Shown: piece after piece, positions 10,867 to 22,254 of the stretch
Numbering within the stretch: the first letter of the stretch is position 1
Layout: each line of letters starts with the position of its first letter
Assembly: GCF_001439735.1 (NCBI RefSeq)
Contig: NZ_JYLN01000003.1
Span: 124,001-188,000, forward strand
Direction: 5' to 3'
Length of the DNA stretch: 64,000 bases
Origin: Pseudomonas paralactis
Lineage (GTDB): Bacteria; Pseudomonadota; Gammaproteobacteria; Pseudomonadales; Pseudomonadaceae
Translations under genes and position numbers: made by a program
The notes under the pieces: model-generated
What the model saw: the letters and a program-made list of their open reading frames with translations, nothing else
Databases searched by the model: none
What the model was told of the DNA's origin: nothing

Positions 10867-11403
10867 ATGGCAGAACTGACCACGTTGGCCCGACCTTACG
10901 CTAAGGCAGCCTTCGAGCACGCCCAGGCCCACCAGCAGCTGGCCTCTTGGTCAGCCATGCTCGGCCTGGCAGCAGCAGTGTCGCAAGACGACACCATGCA
11001 GCGCGTGCTCAAGGCCCCGCGCCTGACGAGCGCAGACAAGGCCGCCACTTTTATTGAAGTGTGCGGCGACAAGTTTGATGTGAAGGTGCAGAACTTCATC
11101 CACGTCATTGCCGAAAACGACCGTCTCCCGCTATTGCCGGAGATCGCCGCTCTGTTCGACCTGTACAAGGCCGAAGCAGAGAAATCGGTAGACGTTGAAG
11201 TGACCAGTGCTTTCGCATTGAACCAAGAACAGCAAGACAAACTCGCCAAGGTTCTCAGTGCACGACTCAATCGGGAAGTGCGCCTGCAAGCTTCGGAGGA
11301 CGCATCCCTGATTGGTGGTGTTGTTATCCGTGCCGGCGACCTGGTTATCGATGGCTCGATTCGCGGCAAAATCGCGAAACTTGCCGAAGCATTGAAATCT
11401 TGA
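10867..11403 (+). CDS. atpH: F1Fo ATP synthase subunit delta
   Basis: Peripheral stalk subunit that sits on top of the alpha3beta3 head and binds subunit b. 178 residues of the OSCP/delta family: N-terminal helical domain ([20 protein letters not shown]) and the C-terminal signature [20 protein letters not shown]. Seven-base GCGAGGG-type RBS region lies before ATG; 21 bp to atpA. Confidence 0.97.
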   Translation: MAELTTLARPYAKAAFEHAQAHQQLASWSAMLGLAAAVSQDDTMQRVLKAPRLTSADKAATFIEVCGDKFDVKVQNFIHVIAENDRLPLLPEIAALFDLYKAEAEKSVDVEVTSAFALNQEQQDKLAKVLSARLNREVRLQASEDASLIGGVVIRAGDLVIDGSIRGKIAKLAEALKS

Positions 11404-11424
11404 GTTTGAAGGGGCAGCAGAGCA

Positions 11425-12969
11425 ATGCAGCAACTCAATCCTTCCGAAATAAGTGAAATTATCAAGGGCCGCATCGACAAGCTCGATGTGACCTCCCAAG
11501 CCCGTAACGAAGGCACTGTCGTCAGCGTATCTGACGGCATCGTGCGGATTCACGGTCTGGCCGACGTCATGTACGGCGAGATGATCGAGTTTCCGGGCGG
11601 CGTCTACGGTATGGCCCTCAACCTGGAGCAAGACTCCGTAGGTGCCGTTGTATTGGGCGCATACACCAGTCTGGCTGAAGGCATGAGCGCCAAGTGCACA
11701 GGCCGCATCCTGGAAGTTCCGGTTGGTAAGGAACTGCTGGGTCGCGTAGTCGACGCACTGGGTAACCCTGTTGACGGTAAAGGTCCACTGGGCAACACCG
11801 AGACCGACGCGGTCGAGAAAGTTGCTCCAGGCGTGATCTGGCGTAAGTCGGTAGACCAGCCTGTACAGACTGGCTACAAGGCTGTCGATGCCATGATCCC
11901 GGTCGGCCGTGGCCAGCGTGAGCTGATCATCGGTGACCGTCAGATCGGTAAAACCGCTCTGGCGATCGACGCGATCATCAACCAGAAAGACAGCGGCATT
12001 TTCTGCGTCTACGTAGCCATCGGTCAGAAGCAATCGACCATCGCCAACGTGGTTCGCAAGCTGGAAGAAAACGGCGCCCTGGCCAACACGATCATCGTGG
12101 CTGCCAGTGCTTCGGAATCTCCTGCGCTGCAATTCCTGGCACCGTACTCCGGTTGCACCATGGGTGAATTCTTCCGCGACCGCGGTGAAGATGCGCTGAT
12201 CGTTTATGACGATCTGTCCAAGCAAGCAGTGGCTTACCGCCAGATTTCCCTGCTGCTGCGCCGTCCACCAGGCCGTGAAGCCTACCCAGGCGACGTGTTC
12301 TATCTCCACTCCCGTCTGCTGGAGCGCGCATCCCGCGTTTCGGAAGAATACGTAGAGAAGTTCACCAACGGCGCAGTGACCGGCAAAACCGGTTCCCTGA
12401 CCGCACTGCCGATCATCGAAACTCAGGCTGGCGACGTTTCCGCGTTCGTTCCGACCAACGTGATTTCCATCACCGACGGTCAGATCTTCCTGGAATCGGC
12501 CATGTTCAACTCAGGCATCCGCCCTGCAGTGAACGCCGGTGTTTCGGTATCCCGTGTGGGTGGTGCCGCTCAGACCAAGATCATCAAGAAGCTCTCCGGT
12601 GGTATCCGTACCGCTCTGGCTCAGTACCGTGAACTGGCGGCATTCGCCCAGTTCGCTTCTGACCTGGACGAAGCGACCCGTAAGCAACTTGAGCATGGTC
12701 AGCGCGTTACCGAGCTGATGAAGCAGAAGCAATACGCCCCAATGTCGATCGCTGACATGGCGTTGTCGCTGTATGCCGCTGAGCGTGGGTTCCTGACCGA
12801 CGTTGAAATCGCCAAGGTCGGCAGCTTTGAACAAGCGCTGATTGCTTACTTCAACCGCGATCACGCCGAATTGATGGCGAAGATCAACGTGAAGGGTGAC
12901 TTCAATGACGATATCGACGCTGGCATGAAAGCCGGTATCGAGAAGTTCAAGGCCACCCAAACCTGGTAA
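11425..12969 (+). CDS. atpA: F1Fo ATP synthase subunit alpha
   Basis: Regulatory nucleotide-binding subunit of F1. 514 residues: N-terminal beta-barrel ([20 protein letters not shown]), P-loop [15 protein letters not shown], Walker B region [20 protein letters not shown], the family signature [20 protein letters not shown], and the arginine-finger region [18 protein letters not shown] stable GCAA-tetraloop hairpin follows in the gap before atpG. Confidence 0.99.
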   Translation: MQQLNPSEISEIIKGRIDKLDVTSQARNEGTVVSVSDGIVRIHGLADVMYGEMIEFPGGVYGMALNLEQDSVGAVVLGAYTSLAEGMSAKCTGRILEVPVGKELLGRVVDALGNPVDGKGPLGNTETDAVEKVAPGVIWRKSVDQPVQTGYKAVDAMIPVGRGQRELIIGDRQIGKTALAIDAIINQKDSGIFCVYVAIGQKQSTIANVVRKLEENGALANTIIVAASASESPALQFLAPYSGCTMGEFFRDRGEDALIVYDDLSKQAVAYRQISLLLRRPPGREAYPGDVFYLHSRLLERASRVSEEYVEKFTNGAVTGKTGSLTALPIIETQAGDVSAFVPTNVISITDGQIFLESAMFNSGIRPAVNAGVSVSRVGGAAQTKIIKKLSGGIRTALAQYRELAAFAQFASDLDEATRKQLEHGQRVTELMKQKQYAPMSIADMALSLYAAERGFLTDVEIAKVGSFEQALIAYFNRDHAELMAKINVKGDFNDDIDAGMKAGIEKFKATQTW

Positions 12970-12974
12970 GCCGC

Positions 12975-12998
12975 AGCGGGAGCCGCAAGGCTCCCGCT
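12975..12998 (+). other. GCAA-tetraloop hairpin between atpA and atpG
   Basis: AGCGGGAGCC and GGCTCCCGCT form a perfect 10-bp stem closed by the GNRA tetraloop GCAA. There is no U-tract. It lies 6 bp past the atpA stop and 22 bp before the atpG ATG. Confidence 0.8.
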
Positions 12999-13019
12999 TG
13001 CTAACCTGATAGGTGTTAC

Positions 13020-13880
13020 ATGGCAGGCGCAAAAGAGATTCGCAGTAAGATTGCGAGCATCAAAAGCACGCAAAAAATTACCAGCGCCATGGAAAAAGTG
13101 GCGGTCAGCAAAATGCGCAAGGCACAAATGCGCATGGCTGCTAGCCGTCCTTATGCGGAGCGTATCCGCCAGGTAATTGGGCATCTGGCCAACGCCAACC
13201 CGGAATACCGCCACCCGTTCATGATCGAGCGCGCCGTCAAGCGTGCAGGTTATGTGGTAGTGAGCAGTGACCGTGGTTTGTGTGGTGGTCTGAATACCAA
13301 CCTGTTCAAGGCCCTGGTCAAGGACATGGCGGTAAACCGCGAAAACGGCGTCGAGATCGATCTGTGTGTTGTTGGTAGCAAGGGTGCGGCCTTTTTCCGC
13401 AACTTTGGCGGTAACGTCGTTGCAGCTATCAGCCACCTGGGTGAAGAGCCGTCGATCAATGATTTGATCGGCAGTGTGAAGGTGATGCTGGATGCGTACC
13501 TGGAAGGTCGTATTGACCGCCTCTGCGTGGTATCCAACAAGTTCATCAACACCATGACCCAGCAGCCAACCGTGGAGCAATTGATTCCACTGGTGGCGAC
13601 TCCGGATCAGGAACTCAAGCACCACTGGGACTACCTCTACGAACCAGACGCCAAAGAGCTGCTTGACGGCTTGATGGTGCGCTACGTGGAGTCGCAGGTG
13701 TACCAGGCGGTGGTCGAGAACAACGCAGCTGAACAAGCGGCGCGGATGATCGCGATGAAAAACGCTACCGATAACGCCGGTGATCTGATCAGCGATTTGC
13801 AGCTGATCTACAACAAGGCGCGTCAGGCTGCGATCACCCAAGAGATCTCGGAAATCGTCGGCGGCGCTGCCGCGGTTTAA
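13020..13880 (+). CDS. atpG: F1Fo ATP synthase subunit gamma
   Basis: Central rotor shaft that couples c-ring rotation to catalysis. 286 residues. N-terminal helix [20 protein letters not shown] and the family signature [20 protein letters not shown] near the C-terminus; middle Rossmann-like part with [19 protein letters not shown]. Follows the hairpin behind atpA; 27 bp to atpD. Confidence 0.98.
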   Translation: MAGAKEIRSKIASIKSTQKITSAMEKVAVSKMRKAQMRMAASRPYAERIRQVIGHLANANPEYRHPFMIERAVKRAGYVVVSSDRGLCGGLNTNLFKALVKDMAVNRENGVEIDLCVVGSKGAAFFRNFGGNVVAAISHLGEEPSINDLIGSVKVMLDAYLEGRIDRLCVVSNKFINTMTQQPTVEQLIPLVATPDQELKHHWDYLYEPDAKELLDGLMVRYVESQVYQAVVENNAAEQAARMIAMKNATDNAGDLISDLQLIYNKARQAAITQEISEIVGGAAAV

Positions 13881-15284
<1,404 letters not shown>

Positions 15285-15289
15285 TCCAG

Positions 15290-15307
15290 GCGCCCGGCAA
15301 CGGGCGC
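15290..15307 (+). other. GCAA-tetraloop hairpin between atpD and atpC
   Basis: GCGCCCG and CGGGCGC form a 7-bp stem closed by GCAA. It starts 6 bp past the atpD stop, the same position and loop as the hairpin after atpA. Confidence 0.78.
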
Positions 15308-15328
15308 TCATCAGGTTGAGGCAATCAG

Positions 15329-15745
15329 ATGGCTATGACAGTCCATTGCGATATCGTCAGCGCGGAAGGGGAAATTTTCTCCGGTCTGGTCGAGTTTGTA
15401 ACAGCGCACGGCGACTTGGGTGATCTTGGTATCGCCATGGGTCACGCTCCGTTGATTACCAGCTTGAAGCCAGGTCCGATCACTCTGACCAAGCAAGGCG
15501 GGGAAAAGGAGGTGTTTTACATCTCCGGTGGTTTCCTCGAGGTTCAGCCGAACATGGTCAAGGTACTTGCCGACACCGTGCAACGTGCTGGCGACCTGGA
15601 TGAAGCCTCCGCTCAGGAAGCCGTCAAGGCTGCCGAGAAGGCCCTGAACGAAAAAGGTGCAGACTTCGACTACAGCGCTGCTGCAGTTCGTCTGGCCGAG
15701 GCTGCAGCTCAGCTGCGCACGCTCCAGCAGATCCGCAAGAAGTAA
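15329..15745 (+). CDS. atpC: F1Fo ATP synthase subunit epsilon
   Basis: Rotor subunit with a regulatory C-terminal helix. 138 residues: N-terminal beta-sandwich ([48 protein letters not shown]) and C-terminal helical hairpin ([17 protein letters not shown]). It ends the operon; a strong terminator starts 36 bp later. Confidence 0.97.
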   Translation: MAMTVHCDIVSAEGEIFSGLVEFVTAHGDLGDLGIAMGHAPLITSLKPGPITLTKQGGEKEVFYISGGFLEVQPNMVKVLADTVQRAGDLDEASAQEAVKAAEKALNEKGADFDYSAAAVRLAEAAAQLRTLQQIRKK

Positions 15746-15780
15746 GCGGCCATGCCGTTACGCTTCATGCGTGATTGATT

Positions 15781-15811
15781 AAAAAGGGTAGCCTCGGCTA
15801 CCCTTTTTCTT
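15781..15811 (+). terminator. Rho-independent terminator of the atp operon
   Basis: AAAGGGTAGCC and GGCTACCCTTT form an 11-bp stem with a 2-base loop (TC... as read, CTC/GGC edge), followed by a T-rich run. It sits between atpC and glmU and would separate the two units. Confidence 0.92.
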
Positions 15812-15868
15812 TTTTTGCAAAACACTTCTTTGGTCTGAACCCGGACCGCCCAGGATTGGTAGCCATTC

Positions 15869-17236
15869 ATGTCTCTTGAAATCGTCATTCTCGCCGCAGG
15901 CCAGGGCACTCGTATGCGTTCGGCCCTGCCCAAGGTGCTGCATCCGGTCGCGGGCAATTCCATGCTGGGTCATGTTATCCACAGCGCCCGGCAACTGGAC
16001 CCACAACGTATTCATGTGGTGATTGGCCACGGTGCCGATGTGGTCCGTGAGCGTCTGGCCGCGGACGACCTGAATTTCGTATTGCAAGACAAGCAACTGG
16101 GCACCGGCCACGCCACTGCGCAAGCCGTACCGTTCATCAGCGCCGACACAGTGCTGATTCTTTACGGTGACGTACCGCTGATCGAAGTGGAAACCCTGCA
16201 ACGCCTGCTCAAGCATGTGGTGCCTGGCCAGATGGGCCTGCTCACCGTTGAACTGGACGACCCTACCGGCTATGGCCGCATTGTGCGCAACGCCGACGGC
16301 AAGGTCGCCGCGATCGTCGAGCACAAGGACGCCAGCCAAGCCCAGCGCGCCATTACCGAAGGCAACACCGGCATTCTTGCCGTACCCGCTGACAAGCTGG
16401 GCGACTGGATGAGCCGTCTGTCCAACAACAATGCCCAGGGCGAGTACTACCTCACCGACGTCATTGAGATGGCCGTCAGCGATGGCCTGCTGGTCGCCAC
16501 CGAGCAGCCCCACGACCCGATGGAAGTGCAGGGCGCCAACGACCGCAAGCAGCTCGCAGAGCTGGAGCGTCACTACCAACTGCGCGAAGGCCTGCGTCTG
16601 ATGGCTCAAGGCGTGACCCTGCGTGACCCGGCGCGTTTCGATGTGCGTGGCGAGGTGACGGTGGGCCGCGACGTGCTGATCGATATCAACGTGATCCTCG
16701 AAGGCCGGGTGATCATTGAAGACAACGTGGTCATCGGCCCGAACTGCGTAATCAAGGACAGCACCTTGCGCAAAGGCGTGGTGGTCAAGGCCAACAGCCA
16801 TATCGACGGTGCCGTGATGGGCGAGGGCAGCGATGCCGGGCCGTTTGCGCGCTTGCGTCCGGGTAGTGAGCTGGGGGCCCAGGCCCATGTGGGTAACTTT
16901 GTCGAACTGAAAAACGCTCACCTCGGCGAAGGTGCAAAAGTCGGTCACCTGACTTACCTGGGCGATGCCGTCATCGGTGCACGTACCAACATCGGTGCCG
17001 GCACCATCACCTGCAACTACGACGGCGCCAACAAGTACCAAACGACGATCGGTGAAGATGTATTCATCGGTTCCAACAATTCGTTGATTGCCCCCGTGAC
17101 CATTGGTGACGGTTCCAACACCGCAGCGGGCTCGACCATCAACCAGGATGTGGATAAGTCCCAACTGGCCGTTGCCCGCGCTCGCCAGCGCAACATCGAT
17201 GGGTGGAAACGCCCGGTCAAAATCAAAAAGAACTGA
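15869..17236 (+). CDS. glmU: Bifunctional GlmU: glucosamine-1-phosphate acetyltransferase / GlcNAc-1-P uridylyltransferase
   Basis: Makes UDP-GlcNAc for peptidoglycan and LPS in two steps. 455 residues. The N-terminal pyrophosphorylase domain has [18 protein letters not shown] and the metal-binding [11 protein letters not shown]; the C-terminal left-handed beta-helix has hexapeptide repeats ([33 protein letters not shown]) and the acetyltransferase region [19 protein letters not shown]. Three perfect DnaA boxes lie in or at the end of the gene (15975-15983, 17149-17157, 17238-17246 just past the stop). With glmS downstream it supplies the amino-sugar pathway. Confidence 0.98.
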   Translation: MSLEIVILAAGQGTRMRSALPKVLHPVAGNSMLGHVIHSARQLDPQRIHVVIGHGADVVRERLAADDLNFVLQDKQLGTGHATAQAVPFISADTVLILYGDVPLIEVETLQRLLKHVVPGQMGLLTVELDDPTGYGRIVRNADGKVAAIVEHKDASQAQRAITEGNTGILAVPADKLGDWMSRLSNNNAQGEYYLTDVIEMAVSDGLLVATEQPHDPMEVQGANDRKQLAELERHYQLREGLRLMAQGVTLRDPARFDVRGEVTVGRDVLIDINVILEGRVIIEDNVVIGPNCVIKDSTLRKGVVVKANSHIDGAVMGEGSDAGPFARLRPGSELGAQAHVGNFVELKNAHLGEGAKVGHLTYLGDAVIGARTNIGAGTITCNYDGANKYQTTIGEDVFIGSNNSLIAPVTIGDGSNTAAGSTINQDVDKSQLAVARARQRNIDGWKRPVKIKKN

Positions 17237-17268
17237 GTTATCCACAATTCGATTGGCTGACGCGCTCC

Positions 17269-17358
17269 TGTGGGAGCTGGCTTGCCTGCGATAGCGGTCT
17301 GACATTCAGCATGGATGTCGCCTGACAAACCGCTATCGCAGGCCAGCCAGCTCCCACA
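17269..17358. repeat. REP-type inverted repeat, family A
   Basis: TGTGGGAGCTGGCTTGCCTG and its complement (CAGGCCAGCCAGCTCCCACA) face each other around a variable centre that also pairs (GCGATAGCGGT / ACCGCTATCGC). About 90 bp, between glmU and glmR. Typical P. fluorescens-group REP pair; may stop transcription or stabilise mRNA. Confidence 0.88.
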
Positions 17359-17438
17359 ATTGATGTGTGGTGACTTAAAAATATTGCATGCCCCGCTTGA
17401 CGATCTTTCGCCAATAGGTTTTGATTGCCTTCGTTATC

Positions 17439-17477
17439 TTTCGAAACGAAACTTATCATTACCATGTCGAAACGAAA
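17439..17477 (+). promoter_or_regulatory. Repeated DeoR-type operator at the glmR start
   Basis: TTTCGAAACGAAA at 17439-17451 is a palindrome (TTTCG-AAA-CGAAA). The 11-mer TCGAAACGAAA recurs at 17467-17477, 26 bp further on, covering the first codons of glmR. CGTTTCGAAACG occurs a third time inside the gene (17554-17565). The arrangement suggests autorepression by the DeoR-family product; this is inference. Confidence 0.5.
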
Positions 17478-18231
17478 TACCCCCCAACGACGCCACAACA
17501 TCCTCACCTTGCTCAATGAACAGGGCGAAGTCAGCGTGGACGAATTGGCCAAGCGTTTCGAAACGTCGGAAGTCACCATCCGCAAGGACTTGGCCGCCCT
17601 TGAAAGTAACGGCCTGCTCCTGCGTCGCTACGGTGGCGCAATTACCATGCCCCAAGAGCTGGTGGGCGATGCCGCCCAGCCCATCTCGGCCTACAAGCGC
17701 GCCATCGCGCGTGCGGCCGTGGTGCGCTTGCGTGAACACGCGCGCATCATCATCGATAGCGGCAGCACCACCGCCGCGATGATTCCGGAACTCGGTCATC
17801 AACCCGGGCTGGTGGTTATGACCAACTCCTTGAATGTGGCCCGCGCCCTGAGCGAACTGGAACATGAACCGGTGCTGTTAATGACCGGCGGTACCTGGGA
17901 CCCGCATTCGGACTCGTTCCAGGGGCAGGTTGCCGAGCAGGTGCTGCGTTCTTACGATTTCGATCAGTTGTTCATTGGCGCCGATGGCATCGATTTGCAG
18001 CGCGGCACCACCACCTTCAACGAACTGCTGGGCTTGAGCCGCGTCATGGCCGAGGTCGCCCGTGAAGTGGTGGTGATGGTCGAATCCGACAAGATCGGCC
18101 GCAAGATTCCCAACCTGGAACTGCCCTGGAGCAGCGTCCACACCCTTATTACCGATGATCGCCTGCCGTCTGAGGCCCGCGACCAGATCCAAGCCCGCGG
18201 CATTACGCTGATATGCGCGGCAATCATCTAG
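17464..18231 (+). CDS. glmR: DeoR-family transcriptional regulator, GlmR type
   Basis: DNA-binding regulator, probably of the glmS amino-sugar step that follows 10 bp downstream. 255 residues from the ATG at 17464 ([20 protein letters not shown]); an upstream in-frame TTG at 17425 is unlikely. N-terminal winged HTH with the DeoR signature [19 protein letters not shown], then a DeoRC sugar-phosphate sensor domain ([24 protein letters not shown] region, [23 protein letters not shown]). The equivalent gene in P. aeruginosa also precedes glmS. Effector is presumably a sugar phosphate, not shown here. Confidence 0.9.
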   Translation: MSKRNTPQRRHNILTLLNEQGEVSVDELAKRFETSEVTIRKDLAALESNGLLLRRYGGAITMPQELVGDAAQPISAYKRAIARAAVVRLREHARIIIDSGSTTAAMIPELGHQPGLVVMTNSLNVARALSELEHEPVLLMTGGTWDPHSDSFQGQVAEQVLRSYDFDQLFIGADGIDLQRGTTTFNELLGLSRVMAEVAREVVVMVESDKIGRKIPNLELPWSSVHTLITDDRLPSEARDQIQARGITLICAAII

Positions 18232-18241
18232 GAGAAGCACC

Positions 18242-20074
18242 ATGTGTGGAATTGTTGGCGCAGTCGCCGAACGTAACGTAACTGCCATCCTGATCGAAGG
18301 CCTCAAGCGCCTGGAATACCGCGGCTATGACAGCGCCGGTGTGGCCGTTTTCACCAACGCCGGCAAGCTTGAGCGCATGCGCCGCCCGGGCAAGGTCAGC
18401 GAGTTGGACCAGGCCCTGGCCGGCGAGCCGCTGGTGGGGCGCTTAGGGATTGCCCACACCCGTTGGGCCACTCACGGTGCGCCGTGCGAACGCAACGCTC
18501 ACCCGCACTTCTCCGGTGACCTGGCGGTGGTGCACAACGGCATCATCGAAAACCACGAAGTGCTGCGTGAACAGCTCAAGGGCTTGGGCTATGTGTTCAC
18601 CTCGGACACCGACACCGAAGTGATCGCCCACCTGCTCAACCACAAGCTCAAGGATCACAGCGATCTGACCACCGCTCTCAAGGCCACGGTCAAGGAACTG
18701 CATGGCGCCTACGGCCTGGCCGTGATCAGCGCCAGCCAGCCTGACCGCGTCGTGGCAGCCCGCAGCGGTAGCCCATTGGTAATCGGCCTGGGCCTGGGTG
18801 AGAACTTCCTCGCCTCCGACCAACTGGCCCTGCGCCAGGTGACCGACCGCTTTATGTACCTGGAAGAAGGCGATATTGCCGACATCCGTCGTGAAAGCGT
18901 GCAGATCTGGGACGTGAACGGTCAGTCCGTCGAGCGTGAAGCCGTGCAATACCGCGACGGTGCCGAAGCCGCCGACAAGGGCGAATTCCGCCACTTCATG
19001 CTCAAGGAAATCCACGAGCAGCCATCGGTGGTGCAGCGCACCCTGGAAGGTCGCCTGAGCCAGAACCAAGTGCTGGTCAACGCCTTCGGCCCGCAAGCTG
19101 CCGAACTGTTCGCCAAAGTGCGCAATGTGCAGATCGTCGCCTGCGGCACCAGCTACCACGCCGGTATGGTGGCGCGTTACTGGTTGGAAGAACTGGCCGG
19201 CATCCCGTGTCAGGTCGAAGTCGCCAGCGAGTTCCGCTACCGCAAAGTGGTGGTGCAGCCCGACACCCTGTTCGTGACCATTTCCCAGTCCGGCGAAACC
19301 GCCGACACCCTGGCCGCCCTGCGCAACGCCAAGGAGCTGGGTTTCCTCGGCAGCCTGGCCATCTGCAACGTCAGCATCAGCTCCCTGGTGCGTGAATCCG
19401 ACCTGACCCTGCTGACCCAGGCCGGTCGCGAAATCGGCGTGGCGTCCACCAAAGCCTTCACCACCCAACTGGTGGGGCTGTTGCTGCTGACCCTGTCCCT
19501 GGGCCAGGTACGCGGCACCCTCGCCGAAGGTGTCGAAGCCACCCTGGTAGAAGAGCTGCGCCGCCTGCCGACCCGTTTGGGCGAAGCCCTGGCCATGGAC
19601 AGCACCGTGGAAAAAGTTGCTGAGCTGTTCGCTGACAAGAACCACACCCTGTTCCTGGGTCGTGGCGCGCAATACCCGGTGGCGATGGAAGGCTCGCTGA
19701 AACTCAAGGAAATCTCGTACATCCACGCCGAAGCCTACCCGGCCGGCGAGCTGAAGCACGGCCCATTGGCCCTGGTGGATGACGACATGCCAGTGGTCAC
19801 CGTGGCGCCGAACAACGAACTGCTGGAGAAGCTCAAGTCCAACCTGCAGGAAGTACGCGCGCGTGGCGGCCAATTGATCGTCTTCGCTGATGAGAAGGCC
19901 GGCATGACCAATGGTGAAGGCACGCATGTAATCAACATGCCGCACATCCACGACACCCTGTCGCCGATCCTCTACACCATCCCGCTGCAGTTGCTGTCGT
20001 ACTACGTCGCCGTGCTCAAGGGCACCGACGTTGACCAGCCGCGTAACCTGGCGAAGTCGGTGACGGTGGAGTAA
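18242..20074 (+). CDS. glmS: Glutamine-fructose-6-phosphate aminotransferase (isomerizing)
   Basis: Makes glucosamine-6-phosphate from fructose-6-phosphate and glutamine, the first step to UDP-GlcNAc. 610 residues. Cys2 after Met (CGIVGAVAE) is the class II glutaminase nucleophile; [15 protein letters not shown] and HTRWATHG follow. Two SIS domains carry [33 protein letters not shown] and [20 protein letters not shown]; the tail [13 protein letters not shown] is typical. The 3' end is the conserved TnsD target of Tn7. Starts 10 bp after glmR, so probably cotranscribed. Confidence 0.99.
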   Translation: MCGIVGAVAERNVTAILIEGLKRLEYRGYDSAGVAVFTNAGKLERMRRPGKVSELDQALAGEPLVGRLGIAHTRWATHGAPCERNAHPHFSGDLAVVHNGIIENHEVLREQLKGLGYVFTSDTDTEVIAHLLNHKLKDHSDLTTALKATVKELHGAYGLAVISASQPDRVVAARSGSPLVIGLGLGENFLASDQLALRQVTDRFMYLEEGDIADIRRESVQIWDVNGQSVEREAVQYRDGAEAADKGEFRHFMLKEIHEQPSVVQRTLEGRLSQNQVLVNAFGPQAAELFAKVRNVQIVACGTSYHAGMVARYWLEELAGIPCQVEVASEFRYRKVVVQPDTLFVTISQSGETADTLAALRNAKELGFLGSLAICNVSISSLVRESDLTLLTQAGREIGVASTKAFTTQLVGLLLLTLSLGQVRGTLAEGVEATLVEELRRLPTRLGEALAMDSTVEKVAELFADKNHTLFLGRGAQYPVAMEGSLKLKEISYIHAEAYPAGELKHGPLALVDDDMPVVTVAPNNELLEKLKSNLQEVRARGGQLIVFADEKAGMTNGEGTHVINMPHIHDTLSPILYTIPLQLLSYYVAVLKGTDVDQPRNLAKSVTVE

Positions 20075-20091
20075 GCCTTACTGACGTACCC

Positions 20092-20121
20092 AAAAGGGGC
20101 TGTTTTCAACAGCCCCTTTTT
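20092..20121 (+). terminator. Rho-independent terminator after glmS; overlaps the attTn7 position
   Basis: AAAAGGGGCTGTT and AACAGCCCCTTTT pair around TTC and are followed by T residues. The usual Tn7 insertion point, about 25 bp past the glmS stop (near 20099), falls in this hairpin; no Tn7 end is visible, so the site is empty. Confidence 0.9.
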
Positions 20122-20157
20122 TCGTTTTGGATTCGCTCAATTCAAGGATGCGTATTG

Positions 20158-20523
20158 ATGCAAAACCCTTCTGCTACCGTCCCCGCACGTTTGCACAATC
20201 GCCGGTTCGTGGTCGCCAACAACGCCCAAGGGTTGTCCGGTACCGGCACCGTGTTTCATTACCAGGTCGAAGACAGCGTGATTTCCAGCACTTACCAGGG
20301 TGGCCGAATTCGCCTGGGAACGCAGGTCGGGCGGGTGACCGGCCCAGATGCTATCGAGCTGCTTTATCAGTGCGTCACCCTGGATGGGGAGCTGCTTGCA
20401 GGGTGGTCACGAGGCACGGTAGGTGTTGATCACGCCGGGCGCACTACCCTGAGTTTCGTTTGGGGCTGGCTATCGGGTGCGACCGGAGGCGGAGAGTCTA
20501 GCTATATCGAGATCACTGGCTAG
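20158..20523 (+). CDS. Conserved hypothetical protein next to attTn7
   Basis: 121-residue soluble protein of unknown function. The ATG at 20158 follows an AAGGA at 20144-20148; a TTG three bases earlier is possible. The sequence is mostly short beta-type segments with many glycines (HNRRFVVANNAQGLSGTGTV, GGRIRLGTQVGRVTGPDAIE, WGWLSGATGGGESSYIEITG) and no signal peptide or membrane segment. Proteins of this type are sometimes labelled N-acetylglutamate synthase in pseudomonads, but no acetyltransferase motif is visible, so I do not transfer that name. It sits alone between the glmS terminator and a REP repeat. Confidence 0.75.
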   Translation: MQNPSATVPARLHNRRFVVANNAQGLSGTGTVFHYQVEDSVISSTYQGGRIRLGTQVGRVTGPDAIELLYQCVTLDGELLAGWSRGTVGVDHAGRTTLSFVWGWLSGATGGGESSYIEITG

Positions 20524-20568
20524 AGGTATTGAAAGCACCATAAAACCTACAGGTAGGCGCATATCCCC

Positions 20569-20657
20569 TGTGGGAGCTGGCTTGCCTGCGAGGGCGGCGT
20601 GTCAGTCGCTGCATCTGTTACTGCACCACCGCCTTCGCAGGCAAGCCAGCTCCCACA
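20569..20657. repeat. REP-type inverted repeat, family A
   Basis: TGTGGGAGCTGGCTTGCCTG at one end and CAGGCAAGCCAGCTCCCACA at the other, with a pairing centre (GCGAGGGCGG / CCGCCTTCGC). It separates the small unknown gene from the convergent lipid operon ending at 20691. Confidence 0.9.
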
Positions 20658-20690
20658 TTTGATCTCCATCGGGTTTGAGAAAGGGGTGGG

Positions 20691-21623
20691 TTAGGTCCAC
20701 CAGTAACGCACAAGATGGAAAAAGATCGGCGCCGCAAAGCACACCGAATCCAGCCGATCCAGCATCCCGCCGTGCCCTTCGATCATGTGTCCCCAGTCTT
20801 TCACACCGCGGTCACGCTTGATCGCCGACATCACAATCCCTCCCGCAAACCCCAGCAGGTTGATCAGCAGCGCGATCAGGAATGATTGCCACGGATTGAA
20901 CGGTGTGGTCCACCACAGCGCTGCGCCGATCAGCGATGACAACAGGATCCCGCCGACAAAACCTTCCACGGTTTTCGACGGCGACAGGCTAGGCGCGATC
21001 TTGTGTTTGCCGAACAGCTTGCCGCACACGTACTGCAATACGTCCGACAGTTGCACCACGATCACCAGGTAGGCGATCAGCAGCAGGTTGCGGCCTTCGT
21101 AGCCGGGGATGTCCAACGTCAGCAGCGCCGGTACGAAAGACACGCAGAACACCGCGATCATCAGCCCCCATTGCACCTTCGATGCGCGTTCCAGGAAGTG
21201 CGTACTGTCCCCGCCCAGGGAGGCGAGGATCGGCAGCAGCAAAAACACGTACACCGGAATGAAGATCGAGAACAGCCCATACCAGTCGGCGTAGATCAGC
21301 ACATATTGCAGCGGCAGGGCGAGGTAGAAAGCGGCCACCAGGGCCGGGTAGTCGCTGCGCCGGGTGGGCGTGAGGGTGAGAAATTCGCGCAGGGCGTAGA
21401 ACGACACCGCGTAGAACAGCAGGATCACTGCGCCGGTGCCTAGCCAAAAAGCGATGCCGATTACCACCACCATCACCCACCACGCGTTGATACGGGCGTT
21501 GAGGTTGTCGATCACGGCATTCGGGCTGCCGCGGGTGCGCAGCTTGAGGATCAGGCCGATCAGCGAGGCGATGACCAGGATCGCGCCGATGCCGCCAAAT
21601 AACATCAGGGTTTGGCTATCCAT
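20691..21623 (-). CDS. Phosphatidate cytidylyltransferase-like protein (CdsA / YnbB family)
   Basis: Likely makes a CDP-diacylglycerol-type activated lipid from CTP and phosphatidate in the inner membrane. 310 residues from the ATG at 21623, which directly follows the acyltransferase stop. About eight hydrophobic segments; the family signature is in the second half: SPSKTVEGFVGGILLSSLIG and the C-terminal SAIKRDRGVKDWGHMIEGHG with MLDRLDSVCFAAPIFF. The housekeeping cdsA normally sits with uppS/dxr, so this is a second copy dedicated to this operon. Last gene of the six-gene ynb-like operon. Confidence 0.88.
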   Translation of the reverse strand: MDSQTLMLFGGIGAILVIASLIGLILKLRTRGSPNAVIDNLNARINAWWVMVVVIGIAFWLGTGAVILLFYAVSFYALREFLTLTPTRRSDYPALVAAFYLALPLQYVLIYADWYGLFSIFIPVYVFLLLPILASLGGDSTHFLERASKVQWGLMIAVFCVSFVPALLTLDIPGYEGRNLLLIAYLVIVVQLSDVLQYVCGKLFGKHKIAPSLSPSKTVEGFVGGILLSSLIGAALWWTTPFNPWQSFLIALLINLLGFAGGIVMSAIKRDRGVKDWGHMIEGHGGMLDRLDSVCFAAPIFFHLVRYWWT

Positions 21624-21624
21624 C

Positions 21625-22245
21625 TCAGGAATGCTCCGGGGCAAGGGCGAGCAGGGCGTCGCGGCTGCGGGCGAGGAATGCGGCTTTGTCTTCGCCTTCT
21701 TCCAATTGCAGGGGGGCACCGAAGCTGGTTGTGCATAACAACGGCAGTGGCAATACGCGACCCTTGGGCATGACCCGGTTCAAGTTGGCTATCCACACAG
21801 GGACCAATTCGGCCTGTGGGTAACTCTTTGCCAAGTGATACAAACCGCTTTTGAACGGCAGCAAGCCATCCTCCAGATTGCGCGTGCCTTCGGGAAAGAT
21901 GATCAACGAATCGCCGCCTTCCAGGGCGGCGAGCATGGGCATCAGTGGGTTATCCACAGGCTCTTTGCGCTCGCGGTCGATCAGCACGCCATTGAATACG
22001 CGGTTGATGATGTAGCGGCGCAACGCGCTCTTGTTCCAGTAATCGCTGCCGGCCACCGGGCGTGTGAACTTGCGCAGGTTCTGCGGCAGCGACGCCCACA
22101 CCAGCACAAAGTCGCCGTGGCTGCTGTGGTTGGCGAAATAGATGCGCTGCACCGGCACCGGCGCGCACCCCAGCCACAGGCTGCGAGCGCCAGTGACGGT
22201 GCGGGCCATGGAGGTAATCAGCGTGGCGACCACGGGTTCGAACAT
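21625..22245 (-). CDS. 1-acylglycerol-3-phosphate O-acyltransferase family protein (PlsC-like)
   Basis: Predicted to acylate a lysophospholipid-type acceptor. 206 residues. The catalytic block HX4D is NHSSHGDFVLVW and the acceptor-binding block is IIFPEGTRNLEDG; both are intact, and VPVWIANLNRVMPKG fits the last PlsC block. It lies between the small membrane protein gene (9 bp) and the CDP-diglyceride synthase gene (no gap). An extra acyltransferase in this operon suggests it builds its own phosphatidate or acylates the final lipid. Confidence 0.88.
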   Translation of the reverse strand: MFEPVVATLITSMARTVTGARSLWLGCAPVPVQRIYFANHSSHGDFVLVWASLPQNLRKFTRPVAGSDYWNKSALRRYIINRVFNGVLIDRERKEPVDNPLMPMLAALEGGDSLIIFPEGTRNLEDGLLPFKSGLYHLAKSYPQAELVPVWIANLNRVMPKGRVLPLPLLCTTSFGAPLQLEEGEDKAAFLARSRDALLALAPEHS

Positions 22246-22254
22246 GAGGATTCC

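Noticed and set aside
15779..17305. 508-codon minus-strand frame opposite glmU, running through a terminator and a REP
   Set aside because: It crosses the atp terminator and has no motif; glmU is complete on the other strand.
17237..18241. glmS ribozyme or GlmZ-type site before glmS
   Set aside because: The glmR-glmS gap is only 10 bp and no ribozyme core was seen upstream; this ribozyme is known from Gram-positive bacteria.
18443..19951. 502-codon minus-strand frame opposite glmS
   Set aside because: Gln/Gly/His-rich shadow composition; glmS is complete on the plus strand.
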